Assembly (NCBI RefSeq): GCF_028683135.1
Contig: NZ_JAJUBB010000017.1
Coordinates: 1-64,000, forward strand
Source: Enterovibrio qingdaonensis
GTDB lineage: Bacteria; Pseudomonadota; Gammaproteobacteria; Enterobacterales; Vibrionaceae
Direction of reading: 5' to 3'
DNA length: 64,000 bases
Below the pieces are notes generated by a model that was not told the DNA's origin, searched no databases, and was given only the letters and a program-made list of their open reading frames with translations. Position numbers and translations under genes: made by a program. Of the stretch, positions 9,174-18,552 are shown one piece after another. Every line of letters begins with the position of its first letter. Position 1 is the stretch's first letter.

Positions 9174-11297
9174 CTATTCGTAGAACGCCTTGCCTTCTGC
9201 TGCCATCGCTATTAAACGACTGCAAGGGGCAAATCTGTCGCCATATTTGGCTTCATGTTGTTCAAGCAATTCCACGACGCGATGCACGCCAATCTGATCC
9301 ATATAACGGAATGGACCACCTAAGAATGGCGGAAAGCCGATACCAAACACAGCACCAATATCACCATCACGCGCAGACTTAACAACGCCTTCATCAAGAC
9401 AGCGCGCCGCTTCATTCAACATCATTAGTACGCAACGGATCGCCAGTTCATGGCCAGAAAGCTGACTTTTCAGCTCAACGCCGAGTAAGCCGTAGACGCG
9501 CTTGTCGACTTCTTTCTTTTTGCCGTTGTACGTAAAGAACCCTTTGCCACTTTTACGCCCTTTACGACCGTCATTGAGCATCACATCAAACATGTCTGGC
9601 GCACGAAAACGTTCACCCAGCTCGTTTAATAGTATTGGGCTAATTTTGGCACCAATATCGATCCCGACTTCATCCAACAAGGTGACTGGCCCCACGGGGA
9701 AACCAAAATCGAGCAACGCATTGTCGATATGCTCTACAGATTCGCCAGCCAACAGTGTGGTAGCGGCTTCATTCATATAGGGCGCAAGAATGCGATTAAC
9801 GTAAAAACCCGCTTTATCCGCAACAACAATGGGCGTTTTTCCTTGCTTCTTAGCAAGCTTAACCACCGTTGCGACGGTTTGCTCAGACGTGCCTTCGTGA
9901 GGGATGACCTCCACCAGCGGCATTTTATCGACCGGACTAAAGTAGTGCAGGCCCACGATATTCTCTGGACGTTTTGCACCCCCAGCTATCTGGTGAATAG
10001 GCAACGACGACGTATTCGTGGCGAATATGGTTGAATCTGCCAGAGCGTCTTCCACTTCAGCGACCATGCTGTGTTTCAACGACAGATCTTCGAACACAGC
10101 CTCAACGACAACATTGCAACGATCCATACCGGTGTAATCAGTCGAACCACTGATGCGCGCCATTTGCGTCTGAAGTTCAGCCTTAGAAATAATGCGACGT
10201 TTGCGCTTTTTCTCTAATAGTTTGTAGCTGTAGTTCATTGCGTTAAGAAGACCGTCATTACTGACATCTTTAACACGCACTGGCACGTTAGCTTTTGTGG
10301 CGGAAACATTGGCAATCCCCGCCCCCATCAGCCCGCCGCCCAATACCGCAACGCCAGTGACAACGGCGGGTTCAGCTGCCGCCCCCGTTTCTTTTTTCAT
10401 TGCCGTCGTCGCAAAGAACAAGCTCCGCAATGCCGCAGATTCAGGGGTCATAACTAACTCACCAAAGCACTTAGCCTCAAGAGCCAATCCTTTCTCTACG
10501 CCTTTGTCCAAACCATGCTTAATAACATCAAGAATGGCTTCTGTGGCAGGATAGTTACCGCGTGTTTTCTGGCGAGTTTTCTTCGCAGCCTGATCAAAGA
10601 CAACACTGCGGCCAAGCGCATTGCCACCCATCGCCCAATCTTGCCAAGAGCTTTTACGTTTTGGCTTGCTCTTACCTGCGAGCTCTTCAGCCACTTTTAG
10701 CAAAACAGATTGTGGGACAACATCGTCAACCACGCCCATTTTCTTGGCTTTCTTGGCACGAAGTTGTTTCCCCGTCAGGATCATATCTAACGAGCCTGCC
10801 ACGCCAATCAAACGCGGGAGGCGCTGCGTCCCACCTGAGCCCGGTAATAACCCTAATTGCACTTCAGGCAGACCGATTCGGGTTTTATCGTCATCCGTTG
10901 CAACGCGACTATGGCAAGCCAAGGCCAGTTCTAGTCCGCCGCCTAAACAAGGACCATGAATTGCCGCGACGACATGAAAAGGCAACTTTTCCAAACGAGA
11001 AAAGAGCTGCTGACCCGCCTCGGCAATGGCTTGCGCATCTGCTGCTGTTTTACAGGCATCCAGCATTCGTACGTCAGCACCAGCGACAAAATTATCTGGT
11101 TTCGCAGAGTACAGCACCATGCCTTTGATATCTTTGTTACCTTCCAATTCTGTCAGGAGGGCGCCGATCTCATCGACAAAGCTGGCTTGAAGGGTATTCA
11201 TGCTTTCGCCAGGCACGTCGATGCTAAGCCATGCTATGCCATGATCACCATGGCGAAGCGAAAAAACAGACCCCGTTGATTTGGTTTGCTCGTTCAT
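9174..11297 (-). CDS. fadJ: Fatty acid oxidation complex subunit alpha FadJ
   Basis: Bifunctional enzyme of beta-oxidation: an N-terminal enoyl-CoA hydratase domain (about 1-190) and a C-terminal L-3-hydroxyacyl-CoA dehydrogenase. The hydratase active-site region is [16 protein letters not shown] and [21 protein letters not shown]. The dehydrogenase shows the NAD-binding [17 protein letters not shown] and the motif [17 protein letters not shown]. The 707-residue product starts at ATG 11297, which shares one base with the fadI stop (TAATG), so translation is probably coupled. FadI and FadJ form the complex; the FadJ rather than FadB assignment rests on the fadI partner and gene order. Confidence 0.95.
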   Translation of the reverse strand: MNEQTKSTGSVFSLRHGDHGIAWLSIDVPGESMNTLQASFVDEIGALLTELEGNKDIKGMVLYSAKPDNFVAGADVRMLDACKTAADAQAIAEAGQQLFSRLEKLPFHVVAAIHGPCLGGGLELALACHSRVATDDDKTRIGLPEVQLGLLPGSGGTQRLPRLIGVAGSLDMILTGKQLRAKKAKKMGVVDDVVPQSVLLKVAEELAGKSKPKRKSSWQDWAMGGNALGRSVVFDQAAKKTRQKTRGNYPATEAILDVIKHGLDKGVEKGLALEAKCFGELVMTPESAALRSLFFATTAMKKETGAAAEPAVVTGVAVLGGGLMGAGIANVSATKANVPVRVKDVSNDGLLNAMNYSYKLLEKKRKRRIISKAELQTQMARISGSTDYTGMDRCNVVVEAVFEDLSLKHSMVAEVEDALADSTIFATNTSSLPIHQIAGGAKRPENIVGLHYFSPVDKMPLVEVIPHEGTSEQTVATVVKLAKKQGKTPIVVADKAGFYVNRILAPYMNEAATTLLAGESVEHIDNALLDFGFPVGPVTLLDEVGIDIGAKISPILLNELGERFRAPDMFDVMLNDGRKGRKSGKGFFTYNGKKKEVDKRVYGLLGVELKSQLSGHELAIRCVLMMLNEAARCLDEGVVKSARDGDIGAVFGIGFPPFLGGPFRYMDQIGVHRVVELLEQHEAKYGDRFAPCSRLIAMAAEGKAFYE

Positions 11298-12607
11298 TAC
11301 TCCACCTCCAAAATCATTGCCGCACCAAGACCGCCCGCAGCACATGCCGTATTTAATGCCAAACCACCACCACGACGGCGAAGCTCATTTAATGTCTGGG
11401 TGATCATGCGTGCCCCCGTAGCCGCAAATGGATGCCCATAGGCAATCGAGCCGCCAAGGACATTGAATTTGTCCATGTCTATCTCACCAATTGCACTGCT
11501 ACGACCCAATTTTTGCTGAGCAAATGTCTTCGAGCCGAACATTTTGACGTTAGCGAGTGCTTGGGCAGCAAACGCTTCATGCATGTCGATCAGCGTCAAA
11601 TCGTTGAGCGTAATACCCGCGCGGTCTAACGCAAGAGGTGTGGCGTATGATGGCCCCATCAGCATGTCTTGCTCAACCTGAATGGCAGCAAATGCATAAG
11701 ACCGAATGTATCCCAGTGGGACGAGTCCTAGTTCTTTGGCGCGTCCTTCTCTCATGAGCATGACAGCCGCGGCACCATCAGTCAGTGGGGTACTGTTCGC
11801 CGCGGTGACTGAACCGTGTTTACGATCAAATGCTGGACGAAGTTTCGCGTAGGTTTCCATCGAAGAGTCTTCACGTACATTGTTGTCTTTATCAATCCAC
11901 TGTTTAAACGGTTCGGGGAATGCGGTCATCACCTCCCCTCTGACAAAGCCGTCGGCCCACGCTTTCGCCGCCAACGTGTGCGAGCGATGTGCCAACGCAT
12001 CTTGCTCTTCACGACTGATATGATGAGATTTCGCCATTTGCTCAGCCGTCTGCCCCATACTCAAACCTGTTGAGTACTCTGCAACCGCTGGTGGTACTGG
12101 TGCCAAATCTTTCAAGGATAACTTAGACAAAAGCTTCAAACGCTTGCTTAGCGTCTTGGCTTTACTCAATGCCAGCAAGGTCGCCGCCATTTTTTTGGAC
12201 ACGCCAATAGGCAGCACAGAAGAGGAGTCCGCCCCACCCGCTATACCAATATCGACCGCACCTGCCATGATACTTTCCGTCACATTCACGACAGATTGAA
12301 AGCTGGTTGCACACGCTCTGCTCACACTGTAGGCATCGGTATGAATATTCATACCTGTGCCCAGTACAATTTCACGTGCAATGTTTGGTGCCTCTGGCAT
12401 TTGAACAACTTGGCCAAATACAAGTTGGTCGATCAGTTTGGGATCAATAGCCGTTCGATTAAGCATTTCGCTTACGACCATTTTGCCGAGGTCAACGGCA
12501 GGCACATCTGCGTACGCGGTTGATTGTCGTGCGAAAGGTGTACGCAATCCTGCGACGATGGCGATGCGTTCTCCCTGACGCGTAGTCAGGTTTTGGGGAG
12601 AGTTCAT
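11297..12607 (-). CDS. fadI: Acetyl-CoA C-acyltransferase FadI (3-ketoacyl-CoA thiolase)
   Basis: Thiolase that cleaves 3-ketoacyl-CoA with CoA in beta-oxidation, partner of FadJ. With the start at 12607 the product has 436 residues and the nucleophile Cys99 (SRACATSFQ) falls where it does in E. coli FadI. The other catalytic residues are in DMHEAFAAQ and the C-terminal CAAGGLGAA. The frame extends five codons further upstream, but the ATG at 12607 is preceded by AAGGAG five bases away and is preferred. The leader contains a FadR-like operator, so induction by long-chain acyl-CoA is likely. Confidence 0.95.
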   Translation of the reverse strand: MNSPQNLTTRQGERIAIVAGLRTPFARQSTAYADVPAVDLGKMVVSEMLNRTAIDPKLIDQLVFGQVVQMPEAPNIAREIVLGTGMNIHTDAYSVSRACATSFQSVVNVTESIMAGAVDIGIAGGADSSSVLPIGVSKKMAATLLALSKAKTLSKRLKLLSKLSLKDLAPVPPAVAEYSTGLSMGQTAEQMAKSHHISREEQDALAHRSHTLAAKAWADGFVRGEVMTAFPEPFKQWIDKDNNVREDSSMETYAKLRPAFDRKHGSVTAANSTPLTDGAAAVMLMREGRAKELGLVPLGYIRSYAFAAIQVEQDMLMGPSYATPLALDRAGITLNDLTLIDMHEAFAAQALANVKMFGSKTFAQQKLGRSSAIGEIDMDKFNVLGGSIAYGHPFAATGARMITQTLNELRRRGGGLALNTACAAGGLGAAMILEVE

Positions 12608-12625
12608 TGCTGCTCCTTGCATGTT

Positions 12626-12642
12626 AGAGGTCAGACCAGAGA
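12626..12642 (-). promoter_or_regulatory. FadR-like operator in the fadIJ leader
   Basis: On the minus strand the core reads TGGTCTGACC, an exact match to the TGGTCNGACC centre of the FadR consensus. It lies between a possible -10 element (TACACT, 12643-12648) and the fadI ATG, a position suited to repression. Confidence 0.75.
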
Positions 12643-12648
12643 AGTGTA
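12643..12648 (-). promoter_or_regulatory. Possible -10 element of the fadIJ promoter
   Basis: TACACT on the minus strand directly before the FadR-like box. No convincing -35 hexamer is seen 17 bases upstream (TTTTAA), so the promoter call is tentative. Confidence 0.4.
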
Positions 12649-12718
12649 ACCAATTTGTTATCGAATTAAAACGTGCGTTTTAAATAAATTGTAAGCGCAA
12701 GATCACAAGCAAAAAAAA

Positions 12719-12739
12719 ACCACACCGAATGGGTGTGGT
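12719..12739 (-). terminator. Orphan minus-strand terminator upstream of fadI
   Basis: Stem ACCACACC / GGTGTGGT (8 bp, five-base loop) followed on the minus strand by nine T residues. It is a textbook intrinsic terminator, yet no minus-strand gene lies upstream of it; the nearest is beyond the plus-strand sigma factor gene. Confidence 0.8.
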
Positions 12740-13224
12740 AACGTATGTGGAAAGCAATTACGTATTTAATTCAATTAACATAAAGCCAATTGCAAATCAG
12801 GCCAAAAGACCTGAGGAGAAAGTAAAGTCAGCCTTCAAAAAGGAAGTTTGTCATCTTGCTCAACACAGTGTCGCTCTCAAACAGTTTGGTAAACCAACAA
12901 ACTAAGTGGGCGCGCCACCAGATGACACTGGATACTATACGGATTGAAAGCGAAGCATTTTTGAAGCAGATCAATTTTATGTTCGATTCTGCATCACACT
13001 GGACAGAATCAGAGATAAACCGCGCTGATATGCAGAGATTTGACTAGATTGATATGAATATTGTTGCGTTATATCTACTTTTATCAACAAGTCTCATTAA
13101 TAGAAATGTGATTGTAATGCTGACTTATTCACACAGATAAGCGTTACGATTCATTATCATGTGCGATGTCGGATGATGAACGTGCACTTAGCATCGCAAA
13201 AACCAGACTTTCAGGAAGAGCGGA
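12740..13224. other. Gene-poor 485-base stretch between fadI terminator and sigma factor gene
   Basis: No convincing protein gene was found here. A 63-codon frame with a TTG start at 12856-13047 on the plus strand is not credible by itself. The stretch must contain the sigma factor promoter and may contain a small minus-strand RNA ending at the 12719-12739 terminator. Confidence 0.5.
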
Positions 13225-13800
13225 ATGGTTTTAAATTTTTTTGGAAAGAAAACGTCTGCTTCCCAGGTCTCTAAGGATATGGAAAAGCAAAGACGATACG
13301 AAGCGCTCGTGAGAGCTTGGCACAGAGACCTATATCGATATGCCTATTGGTTGACGAAAGATCAGCACGTGGCAGAAGATTTAGTGCAGGAGACTTGTCT
13401 TCGTGCTTGGCGTTCGCTTGATAGCCTTCAAGATGACAATGCCGCGAAAGCATGGCTGATCACCATACTTCGCCGAGAAAATGCGCGCCGATTCGAACGT
13501 AAACAACTCGAGTTGGTAGATATTGATGACCACCAGGTAGCAGACAATAGTCAGCAAAGTGAAGAAGCCTCGGTTGAACAGCAATGGCTTCACAAGCAGA
13601 TCATGCGTCTAGCACCAGAGTATCGAGAACCGCTAGTACTTCAGGTATTGGCTGGTTTTAGCGGCGAAGAAATTGCAGAGATCCTTGATTTAAACAAGAA
13701 CACTGTAATGACTAGGCTGTTCCGTGCTCGAAACCAGTTAAAAGAATATATGGACAATCAAACTCAACCTCAAAGGGGAGCGCAAAATGGACGAGCTTGA
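13225..13800 (+). CDS. ECF-type sigma-70 family RNA polymerase sigma factor
   Basis: Sigma factor of 191 residues with only regions 2 and 4. Region 2 spans about residues 28-95 (HRDLYRYAYWLTKDQHVAEDLVQETCLRAWR) and region 4 about 122-175, with the helix-turn-helix SGEEIAEILDLNKNTVMTRLFRAR. It resembles the SigE/RpoE-like group common in Vibrionaceae next to fadL genes. The ATG at 13225 has AGGAAG upstream. It overlaps the next gene by 14 bases, and that gene encodes a single-pass membrane protein with the expected traits of an anti-sigma factor. The regulon is not evident. Confidence 0.9.
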   Translation: MVLNFFGKKTSASQVSKDMEKQRRYEALVRAWHRDLYRYAYWLTKDQHVAEDLVQETCLRAWRSLDSLQDDNAAKAWLITILRRENARRFERKQLELVDIDDHQVADNSQQSEEASVEQQWLHKQIMRLAPEYREPLVLQVLAGFSGEEIAEILDLNKNTVMTRLFRARNQLKEYMDNQTQPQRGAQNGRA

Positions 13801-14509
13801 ATTTCGCCGCCGTCTACTGGCGGATCCTCAAGACAGAGACCCAGCTATTTCCGCCGCGAAGCTTGAATCACCTGCGAATCAAAAGCTCGCAGCAGAATTA
13901 GAGCAATTGGATGCCATGATTGATCAGGCTCTTCGCGTCGACGTTCCGGATGATCTTGTCGATAAAGTGTTGTTTAAACAAACCAGTGATGTCATAAGAG
14001 AAAACCGCAAACCCAAGTTCCATTTGGCCATTGCTGCTTCTGTTGCGTTTGTTTTTGGCATTATGCTTGGACAATTTAACTGGCAGACCCTACCTACTGG
14101 TGCGTCAAACTTAAACCTCGGAGAGATTGCGCTTCAGCATTATTATGATGAGCAGGGGTTTACTCAGGATATTTTCGAAGGTGCCACTATCCAGCAGGTT
14201 AATGCGAAACTGTCTCCCCTAGGGGAAACCTTCAACGGTGCATTACCCGGCCAAGTGTCGTATTTGAACCATTGCAGCTTTGACGACCGTCATGCAGTAC
14301 ATATGGTATTGCAATCAGAGAGCGGCGAAGACTTTACCGTTTTTGTTGTGCCTCAGCAGTCACCCGCAATGGAGAAATACACGGACGGCAACATGGAAGC
14401 CGTTTCGATGCCTGCGAATAACAGCAGCGTGATAGTCGTAGGTAAAGAAGGCTCTAGCATCATGCCTTTGGTAAAAGAACTCACTAAGCACTTAAACCAA
14501 AAAGCCTAA
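13787..14509 (+). CDS. DUF3379 membrane protein, probable anti-sigma factor
   Basis: Protein of 240 residues with a cytoplasmic N-terminal part (MDELEFRRRLLADPQD), one membrane segment at about 79-96 and a periplasmic C-terminal domain containing LNHCSFDDRHAVHMVL. The DUF3379 family always seems to follow an ECF sigma gene. Gene overlap, topology and pairing suggest it holds the sigma factor at the membrane, but this is inference from context rather than a known activity. It ends before an intrinsic terminator. Confidence 0.8.
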   Translation: MDELEFRRRLLADPQDRDPAISAAKLESPANQKLAAELEQLDAMIDQALRVDVPDDLVDKVLFKQTSDVIRENRKPKFHLAIAASVAFVFGIMLGQFNWQTLPTGASNLNLGEIALQHYYDEQGFTQDIFEGATIQQVNAKLSPLGETFNGALPGQVSYLNHCSFDDRHAVHMVLQSESGEDFTVFVVPQQSPAMEKYTDGNMEAVSMPANNSSVIVVGKEGSSIMPLVKELTKHLNQKA

Positions 14510-14536
14510 CGCCACGACACATTTCATTACAATTTG

Positions 14537-14565
14537 ACAGGGAACTTACGTTCCCTGTTTTTTTT
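14537..14565 (+). terminator. Intrinsic terminator after the sigma/anti-sigma operon
   Basis: ACAGGGAA / TTCCCTGT stem of 8 bp with a six-base loop followed by eight T residues. Confidence 0.88.
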
Positions 14566-14621
14566 CCTTTAAATTACGCCTAATTGACGCATCTTGTTGC
14601 ATTTTCAGAACAGTGTCTTGT

Positions 14622-14638
14622 AACTGGTCAGATTTCCA
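14622..14638 (+). promoter_or_regulatory. FadR-like operator upstream of the first FadL gene
   Basis: AACTGGTCAGATTTCCA matches the left half of the FadR consensus (AACTGGTCNGA) completely; the right half is degenerate. It is 93 bases before the start codon. Confidence 0.55.
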
Positions 14639-14730
14639 ATTAAGTACCTTCACAATAGAATCCGGCCAGCTTTTCGAAAAGCACTAAAAAATAAATAAAT
14701 ATTAGAAAATCAATCGGATTAATTCACATT

Positions 14731-15999
14731 ATGAATAAGAAGCGTCTGTTTATTCGTTCAGCAGTGGCGATTGCTGTTGCAGCGAGCTCTACGTCAGCAC
14801 TGGCTGCTGGCTTCCAGTTAAATGCCCAATCAGCAACCGGCATCGGCCGTGCATTTGCAGGTGATGCGGTTATCGCAGACAACGCTGCAGTTATGGCGCG
14901 TAACCCAGCGGCAATGGCACTGTTCGACGAAAATGCGTTCTCAATCGGTTTTGAAAGCATCACCACCATGATCGACGTTAAAGATGCAGAGTACTGTGGT
15001 ACTGCATGTGAGTGGTTCGGCGCACCTAAAACTTCAGTGGCTGATACTGACGACGTCGGTGGTACTTCTATCGCACCAAACGTGCACTTTATTCACCCAA
15101 TCAACGATAAATTCGCTGTGGGTATCAACGCTTACTCTAACTTCGGCACCAAAACTGAATTCGCAGACAGCTACGTTGCGAGTGAATTCGGCGGCCTGAC
15201 CGATGTAATGAGTTTCAATCTAGGCATTGCTGGTTCATACCGTCTGAATGACCAATGGAGTTTTGGTGCTGGCCTAGATCTGATTTATGGCCAAGGTACG
15301 ATGAAACGTACTGCTAGCAACAAGGTAGGAATCGTCGGTGGTAAAGACCTACTTAACGTTGATGGCGCAACTGGCACCGCTGTTGGTTTCAACCTAGGTA
15401 CCGTATTCGAACTGGACGAAAACAACCGTTTTGGCTTCTCTTACCGTTACAGCCCAGAATTCGAAGCAGAAGATGACAAAGGTCAAACCATCACGCTGCC
15501 ACTACCAGACATCGCAGAGTTCTCTGGTTACCACAAAATCCAAGACACCAAATTCGCAGTTCACTACAGCGTTCAATACATCGGTTGGGGTGCCTTCGAT
15601 AAAATTAGCTTTAGCAACCTGCAAGACTCTGTGCTGACTGGCGATTACGACAAAGACTACGGTTGGCAAGATGGCTGGCACTACAGCATCGGTGGTACTT
15701 ACTACCTGAACAATGACTGGACACTGCGTGCAGGCTATATGTACGACACCAGTGCGCAAGATCAACGCACCTCGATTTCTGTGCCAGACTCAGACCGTCA
15801 GTGGCTATCAGCGGGCTTGACCTACCATCTAGATCAGAAGTCATCTATCGACTTTGGCTTTACTTACTTGATGGGCAAAGAAGTTTCAGTATCTGAAACT
15901 ACTCCTAATCCGTTGGGAGGCAAAGATCTGTCATCTGTAACTGCAACCACCCAAGCGAATGCAATCCTAATGGGTCTTCAGTACAGCCGCAGCTTCTAA
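14731..15999 (+). CDS. fadL: FadL-type outer membrane long-chain fatty acid transporter (copy 1)
   Basis: Outer-membrane beta-barrel of 422 residues of the OmpP1/FadL/TodX family. A signal peptide ends after SALA at about residue 25. The mature N-terminus AGFQLNAQSATGIGRAFAG forms the hatch, followed by the family NPAAM block and a terminal aromatic residue in YSRSF for barrel assembly. It probably imports long-chain fatty acids for the fadIJ pathway, consistent with the FadR-like site upstream. A paralogue follows. No clear Shine-Dalgarno sequence precedes the ATG. Confidence 0.9.
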   Translation: MNKKRLFIRSAVAIAVAASSTSALAAGFQLNAQSATGIGRAFAGDAVIADNAAVMARNPAAMALFDENAFSIGFESITTMIDVKDAEYCGTACEWFGAPKTSVADTDDVGGTSIAPNVHFIHPINDKFAVGINAYSNFGTKTEFADSYVASEFGGLTDVMSFNLGIAGSYRLNDQWSFGAGLDLIYGQGTMKRTASNKVGIVGGKDLLNVDGATGTAVGFNLGTVFELDENNRFGFSYRYSPEFEAEDDKGQTITLPLPDIAEFSGYHKIQDTKFAVHYSVQYIGWGAFDKISFSNLQDSVLTGDYDKDYGWQDGWHYSIGGTYYLNNDWTLRAGYMYDTSAQDQRTSISVPDSDRQWLSAGLTYHLDQKSSIDFGFTYLMGKEVSVSETTPNPLGGKDLSSVTATTQANAILMGLQYSRSF

Positions 16000-16021
16000 T
16001 CGCAACGTCTGTTTTCGATCT

Positions 16022-16046
16022 AAAAGGGAGCTTCGGCTCCCTTTTT
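16022..16046 (+). terminator. Intrinsic terminator after FadL copy 1
   Basis: Perfect 10-bp stem AAAAGGGAGC / GCTCCCTTTT capped by a TTCG tetraloop with further T residues. It makes the two fadL paralogues separate transcription units. Confidence 0.92.
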
Positions 16047-16312
16047 GTTCGCTGAAATTCCATTCATACGCAGAGACACCCTTTAAAATTGGTACTTTTC
16101 AGCGTACAAACAAGCCAATACCTCCGCATATTTAATTACACCTGTTCGCTGAAACTCAGCGTACACGTGTAAATAATTGACACAAGACCAGTGTATACAT
16201 CCAAAAATTAGTGGTTTTTCAATATTTATATCTAAACGAAGCCAATGGTATGCATCACGTTTGATTTAGAGTTTTTGCTCAGTACCCTATAGTGCTCCAA
16301 AAACTCAATTAA
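16047..16312 (+). other. Intergenic leader of the second FadL gene
   Basis: Non-coding stretch; with the terminator the gap between the fadL genes is 313 bases. The nonamer CAGCGTACA occurs twice (16100-16108 and 16157-16165). A FadR half site AAGACCAGT is present near 16185. A TTGACA at 16177 has no correctly spaced -10 element, so no promoter is assigned. Confidence 0.4.
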
Positions 16313-17617
16313 ATGACTATGAACAAGAACAAATATTTACCGCTAGCGATCGCGGCAGCCCTAGGCTCTCTTTCTTCTACAGCTGTAAACGCGGCAGGTT
16401 TTCAACTGGCAGAGTACTCAGCAACGGGTCTTGGCCGCGCGTATGCGGGTGAAGCAGCAATGGCGGACAACGCATCTGCACAATTCCGCAACCCTGCCAT
16501 GTTGACTTACCTTTCTGGCACACAAGTGTCGACTGGCATGATCTACGTTGACCCAAATGTAGATGTTGACGGTGTGATTACTACTACGGGTGAAGCAACA
16601 AGTTCAAAAGACTTCGCGGATTCAGCTGTAGTACCTAATTTCTACCTGTCTCACCAACTAAATGACAAGGTTTACCTCGGTCTCGCATTAAGTTCTAACT
16701 TCGGCATGCACACCAAACTGGATGACAGCTTCAAAGGCACCCAGTTTGGTAATGAAGCGTCTGTAATGACCATGGAAATCAACCCAAATATCGCCTACCG
16801 CATTAACGACCAATTTTCTGTAGGTGGTGGTGTTCGTCTCGTTATGGGTGAAGGTAGCATTGGAGCAAAAAGCTCAGGTAAGCTTACCAATGGCATGACG
16901 CTGAAATACATGGAAGGTGACGACACCGCTTTCGGTTGGCAGGCGGGTGCAGCTTGGCAGCTCAACGAAGATAACCGTATTGGTTTTAACTACCGCTCTG
17001 AGGTTGATTTGAACCTAGAGGGTCACGCTAAAGGTTTAGCATTTAACCTATACAGCGGTAACAAGAACATTTTTGATATGGTGAATTATGGCGGCAGCAT
17101 GGAACTAACACTTCCAGCAACAGCTGAAATCGCCAGCTTCCACCAGTTGACAGAAAAACTGGCTGTTCACGCGAGCGTTAACTGGACAGATTGGAGCACG
17201 TTCGAAAAACTGGAAGCCAATATTCCTTCGCTTAAAGTACCAACACAGTTAGTTAAACAAGAGAACTGGGAAGATAACTACCGTTTCGCTGTGGGTGCAA
17301 CCTACTCAGTAAATGAAAAAGTAGAGTTTCGTACCGGCGTAGCATACGACACCTCTGCTGTCAGCGACGCAAACCGTACAATAACTATCCCAGAAACTGA
17401 TCGCCTATGGTTCAGCGTTGGTGCAGGTTACCAGTACTCTAAAAACTTGACGCTAGATACAGGTATCACTTACGTCCACGCGAAAGACGCGAATGTTCAA
17501 GAACCTCGCCCGGGTATCGACTCTGACAACGCTTCTGTGCCGTTTGGCGGACCGTTCAAAGGTCAAACAACCGGTAACGTATGGCTGGCAGGTGTTCAAG
17601 CGACATACCGCTTCTAA
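16313..17617 (+). CDS. FadL-type outer membrane transporter (copy 2)
   Basis: Second member of the OmpP1/FadL family, 434 residues, clearly related to copy 1. The signal peptide ends near STAVNA and the mature protein begins AGFQLAEYSATGLGRAYAGEAAMADNAS, with the same FRNPAM block and a C-terminal phenylalanine. The start may be ATG 16313 or the ATG two codons later; neither has a strong ribosome binding site. It could carry a different hydrophobic substrate from copy 1. It ends at a terminator shared with mlaA. Confidence 0.9.
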   Translation: MTMNKNKYLPLAIAAALGSLSSTAVNAAGFQLAEYSATGLGRAYAGEAAMADNASAQFRNPAMLTYLSGTQVSTGMIYVDPNVDVDGVITTTGEATSSKDFADSAVVPNFYLSHQLNDKVYLGLALSSNFGMHTKLDDSFKGTQFGNEASVMTMEINPNIAYRINDQFSVGGGVRLVMGEGSIGAKSSGKLTNGMTLKYMEGDDTAFGWQAGAAWQLNEDNRIGFNYRSEVDLNLEGHAKGLAFNLYSGNKNIFDMVNYGGSMELTLPATAEIASFHQLTEKLAVHASVNWTDWSTFEKLEANIPSLKVPTQLVKQENWEDNYRFAVGATYSVNEKVEFRTGVAYDTSAVSDANRTITIPETDRLWFSVGAGYQYSKNLTLDTGITYVHAKDANVQEPRPGIDSDNASVPFGGPFKGQTTGNVWLAGVQATYRF

Positions 17618-17643
17618 ACACTTTCTAGATAGAGATAAAATCG

Positions 17644-17671
17644 AAAACGCCACCCTAAGGGGTGGCGTTTT
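17644..17671. terminator. Bidirectional terminator between FadL copy 2 and mlaA
   Basis: Perfect 12-bp stem AAAACGCCACCC / GGGTGGCGTTTT, four-base loop, long T run on the plus strand, between converging genes. Confidence 0.92.
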
Positions 17672-17689
17672 TTTGGCTTCTATTCGTCG

Positions 17690-18478
17690 CTAGTAATCGT
17701 CTATTTCATCCAGTAAGGCATCATCAAACTCATCCTCATCGTGATTATCTTCGATCACCGCATCGCTACCCTGTGCCCTGAACGCTTTATTCTGGAGGTA
17801 AGCATCGCGTGTAAACACGTAAGGATCTGGTGAATTTTCAAGGATTGCTTCTTGCGGGACGAGTGCCGCGCGGCTTTCCATACCATCAAATGCCCATTTC
17901 AAAATGGACTGTGGCAAGGTTAACAGTGACAACGGAGGATAAAGGTCATCAACCATATCACCAACGCCTTCACGCACGGTAAGTGGCCCGTAAACAGGGA
18001 TCATAAAATAGGGGCCCTGCCCGATATCGTAGTAACCCATCGCATCGCCAAATTGCCTCTCATCCAGCTTCTGAATATCCGCAGCAGACGCGATATCTAC
18101 TAAGCCAGCAATGCCGAACACCGTGTTTATCCAAAAGCGATTAAAGTGTGTCAACGCGGCTTCACCTTCCAGCATCACCAAACTGTTGACCATACTGGCT
18201 GGCTCTTCAAGGTTGCTGATAAAGTTAGAGATACCGGTACGCGCAAAGCTAGGAACGTAATTTACGTAGGCGAGAGAGACGGGACGAGCGATATACGGGT
18301 CAAGATAGTCGTAGTTAATTGCCCACATAGCACGATTGAACCCTTCAAAGGGGTCATCTGGGTGCGAGACGTCAAATTTGGCATTCGTTTCCGAATCAGC
18401 AACTGATTCTTCAGGCGTTTGTGCACAACCGCTGAGCCCAACAACAAGTCCAACTGCGATGACTAGCTCTTTCCACAT
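17690..18478 (-). CDS. mlaA: Outer membrane lipid asymmetry lipoprotein MlaA (VacJ)
   Basis: Lipoprotein of 262 residues that removes phospholipids from the outer leaflet of the outer membrane and passes them to MlaC. The signal peptide carries the lipobox LSGC with the lipidated Cys18. The MlaA body follows with DPFEGFNRAMWAINY, the GQGPYFMIPVYGP block and SLLTLPQSI. An unusually acidic tail (from about residue 238, rich in Asp and Glu) extends past the conserved domain. The remaining mla genes are not in the window. The gene is monocistronic, between the ccm terminator and the converging fadL gene. Confidence 0.93.
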   Translation of the reverse strand: MWKELVIAVGLVVGLSGCAQTPEESVADSETNAKFDVSHPDDPFEGFNRAMWAINYDYLDPYIARPVSLAYVNYVPSFARTGISNFISNLEEPASMVNSLVMLEGEAALTHFNRFWINTVFGIAGLVDIASAADIQKLDERQFGDAMGYYDIGQGPYFMIPVYGPLTVREGVGDMVDDLYPPLSLLTLPQSILKWAFDGMESRAALVPQEAILENSPDPYVFTRDAYLQNKAFRAQGSDAVIEDNHDEDEFDDALLDEIDDY

Positions 18479-18504
18479 ACAAGTATTCGTTCCTAACTAA
18501 AAAG

Positions 18505-18526
18505 AAGGCTGGAATACTCCAGCCTT
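18505..18526 (-). terminator. Intrinsic terminator of the ccm operon
   Basis: AAGGCTGGA / TCCAGCCTT, a 9-bp stem with a four-base loop, followed on the minus strand by CTTTTT. It ends the ccm operon after ccmI. Confidence 0.88.
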
Positions 18527-18552
18527 ATCCATTTTCTTAAAGTATAAAACAA

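Noticed and set aside
12856-13047. 63-codon plus-strand frame with TTG start between fadI and the sigma factor gene
   Set aside because: Rare start codon, no family resemblance, low information. A weak AAGGAAG lies upstream, so it is not fully excluded, but it cannot be supported.
14607-14635. ECF-type promoter (GAAC ... TCAGA) before the first fadL gene
   Set aside because: The spacing and flanking bases do not fit the SigE-type consensus; the segment is better explained by the FadR-like site.
16177-16199. TTGACA and TATACA as a sigma-70 promoter of the second fadL gene
   Set aside because: The spacing is only 11 bases instead of about 17.
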